Source: Cepaea nemoralis (lineage: Eukaryota > Mollusca > Gastropoda > Stylommatophora > Helicidae). Taken from it: DNA of 64,000 nucleotides. Within the stretch, counting starts at the first letter, position 1, and each line of letters begins with the position of its first letter. A model generated the notes under the pieces. It was not told where the DNA came from. It did not search any database and was given only the letters and a program-made list of their open reading frames with translations. The position numbers and the translations under genes were made by a program. The DNA is taken from the NCBI GenBank assembly GCA_014155875.1, contig JACEFZ010011398.1:483001-547000 (forward strand). The letters are read 5' to 3'. Shown here piece by piece: positions 1-20,335 of this stretch.

Positions 1-190
1 CAAAATATTTAAACATTTATTTTGTTTTATGGTCTTAAGTAGCCAACCTTCTTCAATATTCAGATCTTGTCGTATTGGTGCATTTGTTATTTTCCGTATC
101 CAAGATATTCTTAGAACTCGTCTATAACATTTATATTCAAAGGCATTCATGCGCTGTTCAGCTTGTTTTAGTAGGTGTCTAGGTCTCACA
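1..190 (-). pseudogene. RTE-like LINE ORF2 C-terminal relic
   Basis: Reading the minus strand gives a short degenerate stretch with the pattern EQRMNAFEYKCYRRVLRISW followed by KITNAPIR. Many RTE-type endonuclease/reverse transcriptases have this pattern just downstream of the RT domain (an 'aFE.KCyRRiLrIsW' block). No start codon or complete domain is present and the relic runs off the left edge. It resembles the relic at 2110-3095, so both may come from related elements. The assignment rests on motif recognition only. Confidence 0.55.
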
Positions 191-244
191 GGCGTATATT
201 GCAATGGGAAATATGCATGCTTTTGTTTAAATACATAATTAGGC

Positions 245-457
245 AGGTCAGCATGGCCGAATGGATAAGAACACGTTATCTTAAACATCTGGTGTGCTGA
301 TGCCGAGGTAAGTGGTTCAACCCCTACACCAGACAGCTGGACTAAAATGTTGACCTGTCGTCCTTCACTTGGGGACGTTAATTACAAGTATCTCTGAAGT
401 CGGAGTGGGTTCGCCTGATGGTGAGGGACACTGTTAATAGGGAAAGCTAATCCACAC
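245..457 (+). mobile_element. tRNA-derived SINE, family A copy 1
   Basis: The sequence starts with a tRNA-like head containing an A-box (TGGCCGAATGG) and a perfect B-box (GGTTCAACCCC), followed by a non-tRNA body and the tail CTGTTAATAGGGAAAGCTAA. A second copy lies on the minus strand at 61867-62075 and matches from head to tail with scattered substitutions, which defines the ends. No TSD was evident. The head sequence is too diverged, and lacks the pairing expected of a working tRNA, to be a tRNA gene. Confidence 0.85.
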
Positions 458-526
458 GCAAAATTCAGTCCATCACTACTATAAACGGGCAAAAAAAAGA
501 AAATCCTAACCTACACAGTTCGCGGC

Positions 527-1234
527 GACTGCACTAGCCAGGCGGCCTTAATTCCTCAGGCTCAAAGACCCCTCTGCCATACACCGCAAGGTACTATATT
601 GGCAGTCAATGACTGCACTAGCCAGGCGGCCTTAATTCCTCAGACTCAAAGACCCCCCTGCCATACACTGCAAGGTACTATATTGGCAGTAAATGATTGC
701 ACTAGCCAGGCGGCCTTCATTCCTCAGGCTCAAAGGCCCCCCTGCCATACACTGCAAGGTACTATATTGGCAGTCAATGACTGCACTAACCAGGCGGCCT
801 TAATTCCTCAGGCTCAAAGGCCCCCCTGCCATACACTGCAAGGTACTATATTGGCAGTCAATGACTGCACTAGCCAGGCGGCCTTAATTCCTCAGGCTCA
901 AAGGCCCCCCTGCCATACACTTGCAAGGTACTATATTGGCAGTCAATGACTGCACTAGCCAGGCGGCCTTAATTCCTCAGGCTCAAAGGCCCCCCTGCCA
1001 TACACCGCAAGGCACTATATTGGCAGTCAATGACTGCACTAGCCAGGCGGCCTTTGTTCCTCAGGCGCAAAGTACCCCTCTGCCATACACCGCAAGGTAC
1101 TATATTGGCAGTCAATGACTGCACTAGCCAGGCGGCCTTAATTCCTCAGGCTCAAAGACCCCCCTGCCATACATTGCAAGGTACTATATTGGCAGTCAAT
1201 GACTGCACTAGCCAGGCGGCCATAATTCCTCAGG
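527..1234. repeat. 84-bp tandem array (about 8.4 units)
   Basis: Units begin GACTGCACTAGCCAGGCGGCC at 527, 611, 695, 779, 863, 948, 1032, 1116 and 1201, so the period is 84 bp with two 85-bp units. Because 84 is a multiple of three, the array gives repetitive open frames with a 28-residue period, but the 85-bp units break them. I treat these as non-coding. The array resumes at 1989-2055 after a retroposon insertion. A diverged single unit also flanks LINE copy A (34140-34205 and 43251-43280). Confidence 0.9.
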
Positions 1235-1988
1235 TTCTTCTTCTTCTTCTTCGTTCATCCGGAGTTTTTTTTTCGGATGTGATTGCGTTGTGCCTGTTTA
1301 CAGCAGAGCTGCGTTCTTGCGCCGTTGGGCCGACACATCCGACTTCTGCGGGCATTTGTTGACCGGGTTAACCTTCCCGGGGGTTTCTTAGGACGTTTGA
1401 CTCTCACTGTTGTGGTGTTATCCCCCATCCCAGCTGGTCCATATAGAACAGCCAAAGATCCTGGTCAGCCCTCAAGGGAAGGCAGGGGCAGACCATGGGC
1501 ATTCCCCGCCATCCAAGGAGGCTTCCATACTTGCAGAGCCGATACATAGCGCTCTGGTACTGGGCTCACCCAAGGAATCATCACGTCCTGCACATGGCTG
1601 CTTAGCCTCACTTCCGTATATTGGGCCTTCCGTTCACCATAGGCTGTTCTTCCGGAAACCAGAAGTATGCGTCTGCAGATGACATCCACACAGTGAGTGA
1701 GCTTTCGATTCGGACTTTCCATGTAATGGATTTGCTATCCAAGCAATATTTCCATTTCGTGCCACTAGGACACTTTTCCACCTTTTATGAAGTCCACACA
1801 GTGGGCTTTTGATTAGGACAATCCACGTAATGGATTTGCTATCCAAGCAATATTCCATTTCATGCCACTAGGACACTTTTCCACCTTTTATGAAGTCCAC
1901 ACAGTGGGCTTTTGATTAGGACAATCCACGTAATGGATTTGCTATCCAAGCAATATTCCATTTCATGCCACTAGGACACTTTTCCACC
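1235..1988 (-). mobile_element. long SINE-D-related retroposon inserted in the 84-bp array
   Basis: This 754-bp insertion is flanked by the 10-bp direct repeat ATTCCTCAGG (1225-1234 and 1989-1998), so the array was interrupted by target-primed insertion. The 3' end lies at the left, with a (GAA)n tail (seen as TTC repeats at 1235-1252) preceded by the SINE-D module (about 1253-1380). The middle matches the longer relatives at 3760-4953 and 9824-11193. At 1686-1988 an internal block with the motif CCACACAGTG is tandemly repeated with spacings of 108 and 103 bp. No protein domain is seen, so it is non-autonomous. Confidence 0.85.
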
Positions 1989-2055
1989 ATTCCTCAGGCT
2001 CAAAGACCCCCCTGCCATACACCGCAAGGTACTATATTGGCAGTCAATGACAGTG
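1989..2055. repeat. 84-bp array, resumed copy after insertion
   Basis: This is the remainder of the tandem unit interrupted at 1234. It begins with the duplicated target ATTCCTCAGG and continues through GGCAGTCAATGAC before the sequence diverges. Confidence 0.85.
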
Positions 2056-2109
2056 ACTACTATAAACAATGTGTATGGACTATGCTAAAGCGAGCGAGCA
2101 CACACAAAA

Positions 2110-3095
2110 ATTGTAGGTCTATCTGTCCCACGCCAGTTCATTTGTTTTAGGTTTTTGAAGAGCAATAGATATTCGTCTTTTAATGTCTTTCATTGTGTCA
2201 CCATTGTTGGTAATTAAAGACCTAAGATATTGAAAATTGTCCACCGCCTCCAATTTTTCCTCATTAACATATATTTCTTTCTCCATAGTTTAATCTGTAT
2301 GCATTATCTTTGTTTTTGCTGTTACGATATAAGTTATTATTATTACCATATTTTTCAACATCGATCAGTGTGTCATGCCAATAAGCTCTGGCAGTCATGT
2401 TATACCATCTCCCACGATCACCATTCATGGATCAGCTCTGTGTTATTGCCTCAATCATACCACTTATTTACTTCTCTGCCTTCCCTTTTATCTCACCAAT
2501 TGTCACCAAGTCCAGCAATTTATTTCTTCTCACAACGTGACCCAAGAAAATTGACTGTCTACGTCTAATGTCTCTAATCAGTTTACGATCTTCATTATTT
2601 CTTGTAGTACTTGGTCAGTGGTTTTTCTGTCTGTCCATGGTATTCTTCTTTGCATTTTCCTCAGAAACCACATTTCCACAGCCATCAGATGTTTTTCAGC
2701 GTGACTGCTCATTGTCCACACTTCACGTGCATACAAAAGTACAGGTACTATGTAACATCTCAACACTTTATCTCCTTGCAAATGACATCTTTTGGGTTGA
2801 GGTTATTGGTTTTTCCACAGCATTCTGTGATGTTATAGTAATACTGTATCACCAGCATATGGAATCTCCGGTATTTCATGACCACCGATATTTATGGCAT
2901 TATATTGCTCCTTGGTTATATCATCTCTGATATTTCTCATTTTCGGCGTACAGCACAGCCCTGATGGACTCCTTGCTTAATGTCAAACCAATCTGATGTC
3001 CATTCTAACTGCTGCTTGTTGGTCTAGATAGAGCATTCTTATCATTGTACTGCATGTGATGCCTCCCTGGTCTAAGAGTTACACAACTGTCTCTG
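2110..3095 (-). pseudogene. RTE-like LINE reverse transcriptase relic
   Basis: The minus strand encodes degenerate pieces of a non-LTR RT. A segment resembling an RT fingers/palm approach lies near 2950-3080. A damaged catalytic box reads YAGDTVLL (expected YADDT) near 2855. A block VDNFQYLRSLITNNGDTMKD is near 2130-2240, and VEMWFLRKMQRRIPWTDRK is near 2600-2690. The last block also occurs in the plus-strand LINE at 58931-61860, so the two belong to the same or closely related families. Frameshifts and stops separate the pieces. The relic lies just beyond the RPS14 poly(A) signal and is not part of that gene. Confidence 0.8.
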
Positions 3096-3263
3096 TAATC
3101 GCGTCACGGGGTATGACTTGATGGAATGTTGTAGATTCTAGCCGACATTCTCTACACAACCATCATAGCACAAAGATAACACACATCTGCCAGGTTACCA
3201 GCCAGAACCAAACACCCTCTCACAAACTACACGTACATCTGGCATCAAGAGGAATAGATCAAG

Positions 3264-3269
3264 TTTATT
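3264..3269 (-). promoter_or_regulatory. RPS14: RPS14 polyadenylation signal AATAAA
   Basis: A canonical AATAAA on the minus strand lies 26 bases downstream of the RPS14 stop codon (3295-3297). This spacing suits a very short 3' UTR, as expected for a ribosomal protein gene. Confidence 0.75.
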
Positions 3270-3294
3270 AGGAGACCACCACATGTCATGACAT

Positions 3295-13201
<9,907 letters not shown>

Positions 13202-13254
13202 CCTGAAAGTGAACTAACACACCAAACACATCACTATACTGTACACAACTAAAC

Positions 13255-13301
13255 TGGGGCTTTCCTCACCGGGGCGCCATCCTGAAAGTGAACTAACACA
13301 G
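13255..13301 (-). repeat. tandem duplicate of the RPS14 start-codon region
   Basis: 47 bp repeat the sequence at 13176-13222 at a 79-bp spacing. The repeat includes the CACTTTCAG acceptor, the ATG and the first codons. One substitution (GGCGAGG to GGTGAGG) creates a GT donor at 13268-13269. The copy could act as a 12-nt in-frame microexon (one base, then ATG GCG CCC CG) between the 5' UTR exon and coding exon 1. Confidence 0.75.
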
Positions 13302-13374
13302 CACACAGATCAGTCCACCTTACAAGACACTGAACTGGGGATGTCGAGCAGCAAGAGACTGCAAAATACAGATG

Positions 13375-16274
13375 AACATGAATGTGACAGCAGTGAGGAC
13401 AGCACGATAGATCAGGAGACTTTATACAGGTGAACGATGTGACAGCAGTGAGGACAGCATCAATAGATCAGGAGACTTTATACAGGTGAACATGAATGTG
13501 ATAGCAGTGAGGACAGCATCAATAGATCAGGAGACTTTATACAGGTGAATGTGACAGCAGTGAGGACAGCATCAATAGATCAGGAGACTTTATACAGGTG
13601 AACATGAATGTGACAGCAGGGAGGACAGCATCAATAGATCAGGAGACTTTATACAGGTGAATGTGACAGCAGTGAGGACAGCATCAATAGATCAGGAGAC
13701 TTTATACAGGTGAACATGAATGTGACAGCAGTGAGGACAGCATCAATAGATCAGGAGACTTTATACAGGTGAATGTGACAGCAGTGAGGACAGCATCAAT
13801 AGATCAGGAGACTTTATAATGGTGAATGTGACAGCAGTGAGGACAGCATCAATAGATCAGGAGACTTTATACAGGTGAATTTGACAGCAGTGAGGACAGC
13901 ATCAATAGATCAGGAGACTTTATAACAGGTGAATGTGACAGCAGTGAGGACAGCATCAATAGATCAGGAGACTTTATAATGGTGAATGTGACAGCAGTGA
14001 GGACAGCATCAATAGATCAGGAGACTTTATACAGGTGAATTTGACAGCAGTGAGGACAGCATCAATAGATCAGGAGACTTTATACAGGTGAATGTGACAG
14101 CAGTGAGGACAGCATCAATAGATCAGGAGACTTTATACAGGTGAACATGAATGTGACAGCAGGGAGGACAGCATCAATAGATCAGGAGACTTTATACAGG
14201 TGAATGTGACAGCAGTGAGGACAGCATCAATAGATCAGGAGACTTTATAATGGTGAATGTGACAGCAGTGAGGACAGCATCAATAGATCAGGAGACTTTA
14301 TACAGGTGAATTTGACAGCAGTGAGGACAGCATCAATAGATCAGGAGACTTTATACAGGTGAATGTGACAGCAGTGAGGACAGCATCAATAGATCAGGAG
14401 ACTTTATAATGGTGAATGTGACAGCAGTGAGGACAGCATCAATAGATCAGGAGACTTTATACAGGTGAATGTGACAGCAGTGAGGACAGCATCAATAGAT
14501 CAGGAGACTTTATAATGGTGAATGTGACAGCAGTGAGGACAGCATCAATAGATCAGGAGACTTTATACAGGTGAACATGAATGTGACAGCAGGGAGGACA
14601 GCATCAATAGATCAGGAGACTTTATACAGGTGAATGTGACAGCAGTGAGGACAGCATCAATAGATCAGGAGACTTTATAATGGTGAATGTGACAGCAGTG
14701 AGGACAGCATCAATAGATCAGGAGACTTTATACAGGTGAATTTGACAGCAGTGAGGACAGCATCAATAGATCAGGAGACTTTATACAGGTGAATGTGACA
14801 GCAGTGAGGACAGCATCAATAGATCAGGAGACTTTATAATGGTGAATGTGACAGCAGTGAGGACAGCATCAATAGATCAGGAGACTTTATACAGGTGAAT
14901 TTGACAGCAGTGAGGACAGCATCAATAGATCAGGAGACTTTATACAGGTGAATGTGACAGCAGTGAGGACAGCATCAATAGATCAGGAGACTTTATACAG
15001 GTGAACATGAATGTGACAGCAGGGAGGACAGCATCAATAGATCAGGAGACTTTATACAGGTGAATGTGACAGCAGTGAGGACAGCATCAATAGATCAGGA
15101 GACTTTATAATGGTGAATGTGACAGCAGTGAGGACAGCATCAATAGATCAGGAGACTTTATACAGGTGAATTTGACAGCAGTGAGGACAGCATCAATAGA
15201 TCAGGAGACTTTATACAGGTGAATGTGACAGCAGTGAGGACAGCATCAATAGATCAGGAGACTTTATAATGGTGAATGTGACAGCAGTGAGGACAGCATC
15301 AATAGATCAGGAGACTTTATACAGGTGAATGTGACAGCAGTGAGGACAGCATCAATAGATCAGGAGACTTTATAATGGTGAATGTGACAGCAGTGAGGAC
15401 AGCATCAATAGATCAGGAGACTTTATACAGGTGAATTTGACAGCAGTGAGGACAGCATCAATAGATCAGGAGACTTTATACAGGTGAATGTGACAGCAGT
15501 GAGGACAGCATCAATAGATCAGGAGACTATACAGGTGAATGTGACAGCAGTGAGGACAGCATCAATAGATCAGGAGACTTTATACAGGTGAATGTGACAG
15601 CAGTGAGGACAGCATCAATAGATCAGGAGACTATACAGGTGAATGTGACAGCAGTGAGGACAGCATCAATAGATCAGGAGACTTTATACAGGTGAATGTG
15701 ACAGCAGTGAGGACAGCATCAATAGATCAGGAGACTTTATACAGGTGAATGTGACAGCAGTGAGGACAGCATCAATAGATCAGGAGACTTTATACAGGTG
15801 AATGTGACAGCAGTGAGGACAGCATCAATAGATCAGGAAACTTTATACAGGTGAATGTGACAGCAGTGAGGACAGCATCAATAGATCAGGAGACTTTATA
15901 CAGGTGAATGTGACAGCAGTGAGGACAGCATCAATAGATCAGGAGACTTCTGCGTTCATCCGGATTTTTTTCCGGATGTGACTGCGTTGTGCCTGTTTGC
16001 AGCAGAGCTGCGTTCTTGCGCCGTTAGGCCGACACATCCGACTTCTGCGGGCATTTGTTGACCGGGTTAACCTTCCCGGGATCAGGAGACTTTATACAGG
16101 TGAATGTGACAGCAGTGAGGACAGCATCAATAGATCAGGAGACCTTATACAGGTGAATGTGACAGCAGTGAGGACAGCATTAATAGATCAGGAGACTTTA
16201 TACAGGTGAACATGAATGTGACAGCAGTGAGGACAGCATCAATAGATCAGGAGACTTTATACAGGAGAACATGA
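13375..16274. repeat. 53-bp minisatellite (about 51 units)
   Basis: The consensus is ACAGGTGAATGTGACAGCAG then TGAGGACAGCATCAATAGAT then CAGGAGACTTTAT. Variants are the AATGG junction, AATTTG, a 6-bp longer AACATGAATG form with CAGGGAGG, and 51-bp forms lacking TT. They recur in a patterned order, suggesting higher-order amplification. The array lies in the probable first intron of RPS14 and is interrupted by two retroposons (15950-16080 and 16275-16548), resuming briefly to about 16590. Confidence 0.96.
15950..16080 (-). mobile_element. SINE-D copy inserted in the 53-bp array
   Basis: A 131-bp insertion flanked by the 12-bp direct repeat ATCAGGAGACTT (15938-15949 and 16081-16092), which is one copy of the array sequence. 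On the minus strand it starts CCCGGGAAGGTTAACC, as in the copy at 9375, and ends CATCCGG, A-rich loop, TCCGGATGAACGCAG. Two independent insertions starting at the same base support a genuine full-length 5' end. Confidence 0.95.
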
Positions 16275-16548
16275 TTTGATTGATTGATTGATTTAGGAAC
16301 GGACATCACAGCATTCGGGACATTCCCATAAGCGATCCGTCCCCATCAGCAGCCAGCGAAGAGTTCCAACACCGATAGTCCCAGTAGCAATCTGATTATA
16401 TGTGCGTCTCGCCTTTCCTCTGAGCGTCGAGCATCGGCCAGATTCCCTCGTCACCCCTCGCTGTCGCATTCTTGCCAGACCATGGTGATCCATTGGCTCC
16501 TCCGAGTGTACACGTGCTCCCACAAGTCCGCAACCACGTCTGCCTTGT
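16275..16548 (-). mobile_element. 5'-truncated LINE 3' end inserted in the 53-bp array
   Basis: Flanked by GAACATGA at 16267-16274 and 16549-16556. The minus strand encodes a LINE C-terminus with RTYNQIATGTIG, TLRWLLMGTDRLWECPECCD and a stop, then an (AATC)n tail (16275-16292). It is homologous to 44766-45100, which reads RTFNQIAVGTIS and WKCPECSDVGS, so both are from one LINE family. Only the 3' 270 bp were copied. Confidence 0.88.
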
Positions 16549-16599
16549 GAACATGAATGTGATAGCAGTGAGGACAGCACCAATGAATGTGGGACCAGT

Positions 16600-17900
16600 C
16601 GTAAGTTGCTTGCGGATCTCAGCTCCCGTGGAGGACACAAGGCAGAAACAACAACATTTACAACTAAGGCTGCAACAGTACATTAGGTCTTGTAGTTTTT
16701 GCATCAGTTAAAAAACTGGTCATAATTCCACATGCTCATTTTCTACAGCTGGATGGGATGTTTTAGTTTTCTGATGTTCTCTGTAGGGACACGTTTTACC
16801 ACTTTCTCTACACGCCCAAGACATATTGCTATTGCTCAATTGGATGACTGAAAGATGACTCAACCCCAGCAATACACCACATCTGACATGAAACTACTGT
16901 CTTCAGCGGCCAGATGAACCTTGTAGAATCAGGAAACAAAGCCGTGATCGCAATTTTACACCAAAATATAATGGCACTTCTTTCATGCACTGTAAATGTA
17001 ACGAAAATTGATGCTAAAAATAGAATCAACAAGTCCATCAGGATGTTATGGACGACCTGACAGGCAGCATTGGGGCACATGAAACTGTTTTCCCAGGTGC
17101 CAGAGGTGGAAGAAACTGACAAACAGCTTCATGTCTCAGAAACTGAAATACTGTTGCCATGTGAAACACTGGTTGGAGCAAACAGTGATGGAGGATATGG
17201 TTCTGCACAGAAGAGGCAGAATTTCACACAATATCAAAACATGTGACTATTGATCTCATCCGCAGTTCTGTTTGTTTCTTGGTTTCAGTCTGCATATGTC
17301 AATGTGTTCTGCCTATTTTGTGTTCTCTGTTCCCAGTCTTTCCACAACCTCTAGACCCCCGACCCCAGTTGAAATAATGTTTCTTGTGTACACAATTAGA
17401 CTAAATTAATTATCTATTTCTATATTTCTGATAACAGAAGACAATATAATTACTGTAATTTTTTAAAGAAGCACAATCCTGCAAGGTGGTCAACCTTTGT
17501 GTTGCAACTACGCCCCATACATACATGCCAAGCGTGTGATACTGTGTGTGTGACTTTCAAGCCAGTAGTCTTGTGTGTCATCTGTGCAACTGCGACCATA
17601 TTTAATTAACAAAATTAAAATAATTAACTCCGCTTATAACTAGCGGATGGGTTTGAATGTTTTCTGGTCATCTCCGTGTTCATAATTGTTTTAAGTAACA
17701 GAAATTTCACTGCCATACCTATTCCAGGCTTACATAAAAATAAAATACGACACACAAGGCTGACAAATGGAAAAAGAAACATGCAGACAGGCGAATGATG
17801 TCTACATTCTCAGTGCTTTTTAATTTTGGTGTTCATGTTCCATTGATAATTTCAATCAAAACAACCCTGTGTATCACCTGTTTCCCCCAATTTGTCCTGG
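16600..17900. other. probable RPS14 first intron, no feature recognised
   Basis: AT-rich sequence without recognisable repeats shared elsewhere in the window. The short open frames have no domain I can name. Confidence 0.45.
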
Positions 17901-17904
17901 CTCC

Positions 17905-18215
17905 CAACCCATATTCTGTGTTATTTACTTTAGACCCCAGTGTCAGTTCTGCAGTGATCGACCACATCTTCTCTCTACCAGACCAACCTCTAGATAGAAG
18001 TTCTATCTAGCCATATTATTATTCTGTGTTGTTATTAGTTATTCAGACCCCAGTGACAGTGTCAGCTGGGCAGCAATCGAACACATTTCCTCTCAACTAG
18101 ACCAACCTCACTTCTACCTTGCCATATCATATTCTGTGTTATTTAAAATAATATTTAGACCCCTGTGTCAGCTGGGCAGCAATAAAATCGAACACATGTT
18201 TTCTACCAGCCTGGC
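17905..18215. repeat. imperfect 110-bp tandem repeat (about 2.7 units)
   Basis: The block ATATTCTGTGTTATTTA, AGACCCCAGTGTCAG, GCAGCAATCGAACACAT and ACCAGACCAACCTC recurs with starts near 17912, 18021 and 18131. Copies are considerably diverged. It lies in the same probable RPS14 intron. Confidence 0.75.
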
Positions 18216-18488
18216 GAAACTACTCACACTCACTTCCTACTCCTAGCCTAGACTGCACCTCGAATCCTCGAGATGCATTAATTAGATTAATTATGTATTT
18301 TCACAATCACTTTTGGTAGAGGAGGGGGTGTTTCTTAATAATTGTATGAAGTCGTCAATCGTGAGTGACACTCTTCACTGCTCAGTATGAAATGGAAACA
18401 AATAGGTATTTTAAACTCCTGCGAGAAAAAACGAACTAAACATCAACAAACGTTGCACATACAATTTCTCAGTAATGTATCATCGCAA

Positions 18489-18530
18489 ACTTACATCCCA
18501 ACGCCACTAGCAGCGCTCCGCCGCGAAAAT
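18489..18530 (-). promoter_or_regulatory. RPS14: candidate RPS14 non-coding exon 1, donor and start region
   Basis: Coding exon 1 begins one base before its ATG, so a separate 5' UTR exon is required. Upstream on the minus strand the best candidate is a GC-rich island with TTTTCGCGGCGGAGCG (18512-18527) followed by TTGGGAT|GTAAGT, with the strong donor at 18489-18494. A pyrimidine run at the start would suit the 5'-TOP type of ribosomal protein gene transcription start, but the exact start is not determined. The implied first intron is about 5.3 kb. Confidence 0.45.
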
Positions 18531-18845
18531 ACCGTTACCAGCGTTACCACCAATTCCTGACACTAAACAACAAGAATTGATATTCGGGTATCAACAATAG
18601 CAATTATATGAAATAAAAACACCGATAACCACAAGAATATATGTACTTTTGTTCAAGCTAATATCCCTGCTATCTGAAAGAAAGTCTTCTAGTCTAGGAT
18701 TACAACAGATTATATTCCACAAATAAAATTCATCAACATACCTGCTCTCTGAATTTATCAACAAAAGGAAGTAGATTCGTTTCGCCACAACACTCTTCGG
18801 AAATTCACAGATTCGAATATATTATAATGATTTGTTTTGGTTTAA

Positions 18846-18940
18846 AGTTGCATATCCTATTACATGACCTTGTAGACAACACCAGCACTTTACTGCCTTT
18901 GTTGATGTTTAGCAAATGTTACGTTCAGTAGTTACTCATT
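18846..18940 (+). repeat. dispersed repeat F, truncated copy
   Basis: GCATATCC, GTAGACAACACCAGCA, TTGTTGATGTTTAGCAA and ACGTTCAGTAGTT match longer copies at 33850-34100 and 63025-63280. No coding potential or terminal repeats were found, so the family is unassigned. Confidence 0.6.
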
Positions 18941-18949
18941 CGGAACATT

Positions 18950-20042
18950 ATTCGGAAATATAGAAAAGAAGAAGATGATGATATAAAAGAGACAAACAAC
19001 AATGCTTTTTGGTCATGTAATGAAAAGACGCTAGAAAACATCCTAGCCCTGTACCACTCGAGCCGAAGTGCAGTAAGAACACAAGAAGGTATATCAGATA
19101 TGTTCACAGTCAATACAGGAGTGAGACAGGGATGTGTGCTCTCTCCTCTGCTATTTAATGTCTACGCGGACAGAATCTCCAAAGAAGCAAGTCTTGAGAG
19201 AACAGATTCAGAAAATTGTGAACTCTTTACTCCAGATGAAACAACCGATCCATAGGAAATAAATGAACTTCTATTTGCAGACGATCAGTGCTTGTTTTAC
19301 AACTGATGAGGGCAGACTACAATATCATATTAATAATCTGAGTTCAACCTGCAGCAGATACAATATGAGAATAAACACAGCCAAAACCGAAGTAATGCAA
19401 GTTAGCAGATTGCCAGGCCCACTAAGTATACAGATAAATAGCACAACTCTGAAACAAGTTAAAGAATTCAAATATCTTGGAAGTATGATCACAGAAGATG
19501 GCAGATTGGACAGAGAAATCGAAATCAGATGTCAAAAAGCTAGTGCACTTACATATCAACTATCACCCTTACTGAAACATCCAAATATACCCATGTCCGC
19601 AAAACGACAGATAATAAACAGCATATTCACACCAACCCTATGCTACCAATCTCAAACCTGGACTTTATCCAAATCACACCTTCGCAAAATCAACTCCTGC
19701 GAGATGAGATGCCTGAGGAGAGCTGCCAACCTAACAATCCGAGACCGAGTAAGAAATGCAGTTATCAGACAGACATTGGGATCAACACCTTGTGCCACAT
19801 TTATTTAAAGGCATAAGATCGAGTGGTTTGGCCATGTCGTTAGAATGCAATACCAGCAACTACCATCACTGGCCTTACATCAAAGATCATCTGCGACGAG
19901 ACGACGAGGACGTCCAAGAAGAAAATGGATTGACATCAGAGACATTGTACAACCACACGGAATGACACTATCCAGTGCCGCCCATCGGGCGCTGGAACGC
20001 AAATTATTCCTCCCCCCACGACGCTTGACGGCAGAAGTGGAA

Positions 20043-20102
<60 letters not shown>

Positions 20103-20335
20103 TGAAAAGACAGACGTTTGAAACCTTCGTGATGGCTGAATATCTAAGTGGTAGAAGACACAGAGGAGGTCCGAGATAAATAATCCAGATGGTCTAAGAG
20201 TAAGACGCTTCTACCACATTACATGTTCAGACACCACGAAGGTTTCAAACGTCTGTCTTTTCATTACATGACCAAAAAGCATTGTTTTGTTTTCTCTTTT
20301 TTTTATCATCATCAGCATCTCTTTCTATATATCAT
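18950..20335. mobile_element. fold-back element with about 100-bp inverted arms, split by a LINE
   Basis: The left arm (18950-19029, continuing at 20112-20131) and right arm (20234-20335) are inverted copies. For example, GCTTTTTGGTCATGTAATG (19003-19021) pairs with CATTACATGACCAAAAAGC (20262-20280), and CAGACGTTTGAAACCTTCGTG pairs with its complement at 20235-20255. The 100-bp centre contains a tRNA A-box-like TGGCTGAATATCTAAGTGG. A truncated LINE interrupts the left arm. It is read as a non-autonomous fold-back/MITE-like element. Confidence 0.8.
19030..20100 (+). mobile_element. 5'-truncated LINE with (GAT)n tail
   Basis: The insertion is flanked by the 11-bp TSD AATGAAAAGAC (19019-19029 and 20101-20111). 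It encodes the RT palm onward: VRQGCVLSPLLFNVY (19117-19161), the catalytic LLFADD (19267-19284), VKEFKYLGSMITEDGRLDRE (about 19458-19517), the LSKSHLRKINSCEMRCLRRA block, and after a frameshift RRGRPRRKWID. It ends in an 18-unit GAT repeat that forms the tail. The ORF at 19263-19808 is the longest open part. This looks like an RTE-like or related clade and is dead on arrival. Confidence 0.88.

Noticed and set aside
245..335. Possible tRNA gene
   Set aside because: A- and B-boxes are present but stems do not pair as a tRNA, and the sequence continues as a SINE found again at 61867-62075.
599..1362. Open frames with a 28-residue repeat (AVNDCTSQAALIPQ type)
   Set aside because: They are the 84-bp array read in frame; two 85-bp units shift the frame, the reading continues into a retroposon, and no signal or domain is visible.
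13375..16274. CRISPR-like array
   Set aside because: Units are contiguous 53-bp repeats without unique spacers, in an animal intron; it is a minisatellite.
19845..20105. Protein with a poly-aspartate tail
   Set aside because: The aspartates are the (GAT)n tail of a truncated LINE.
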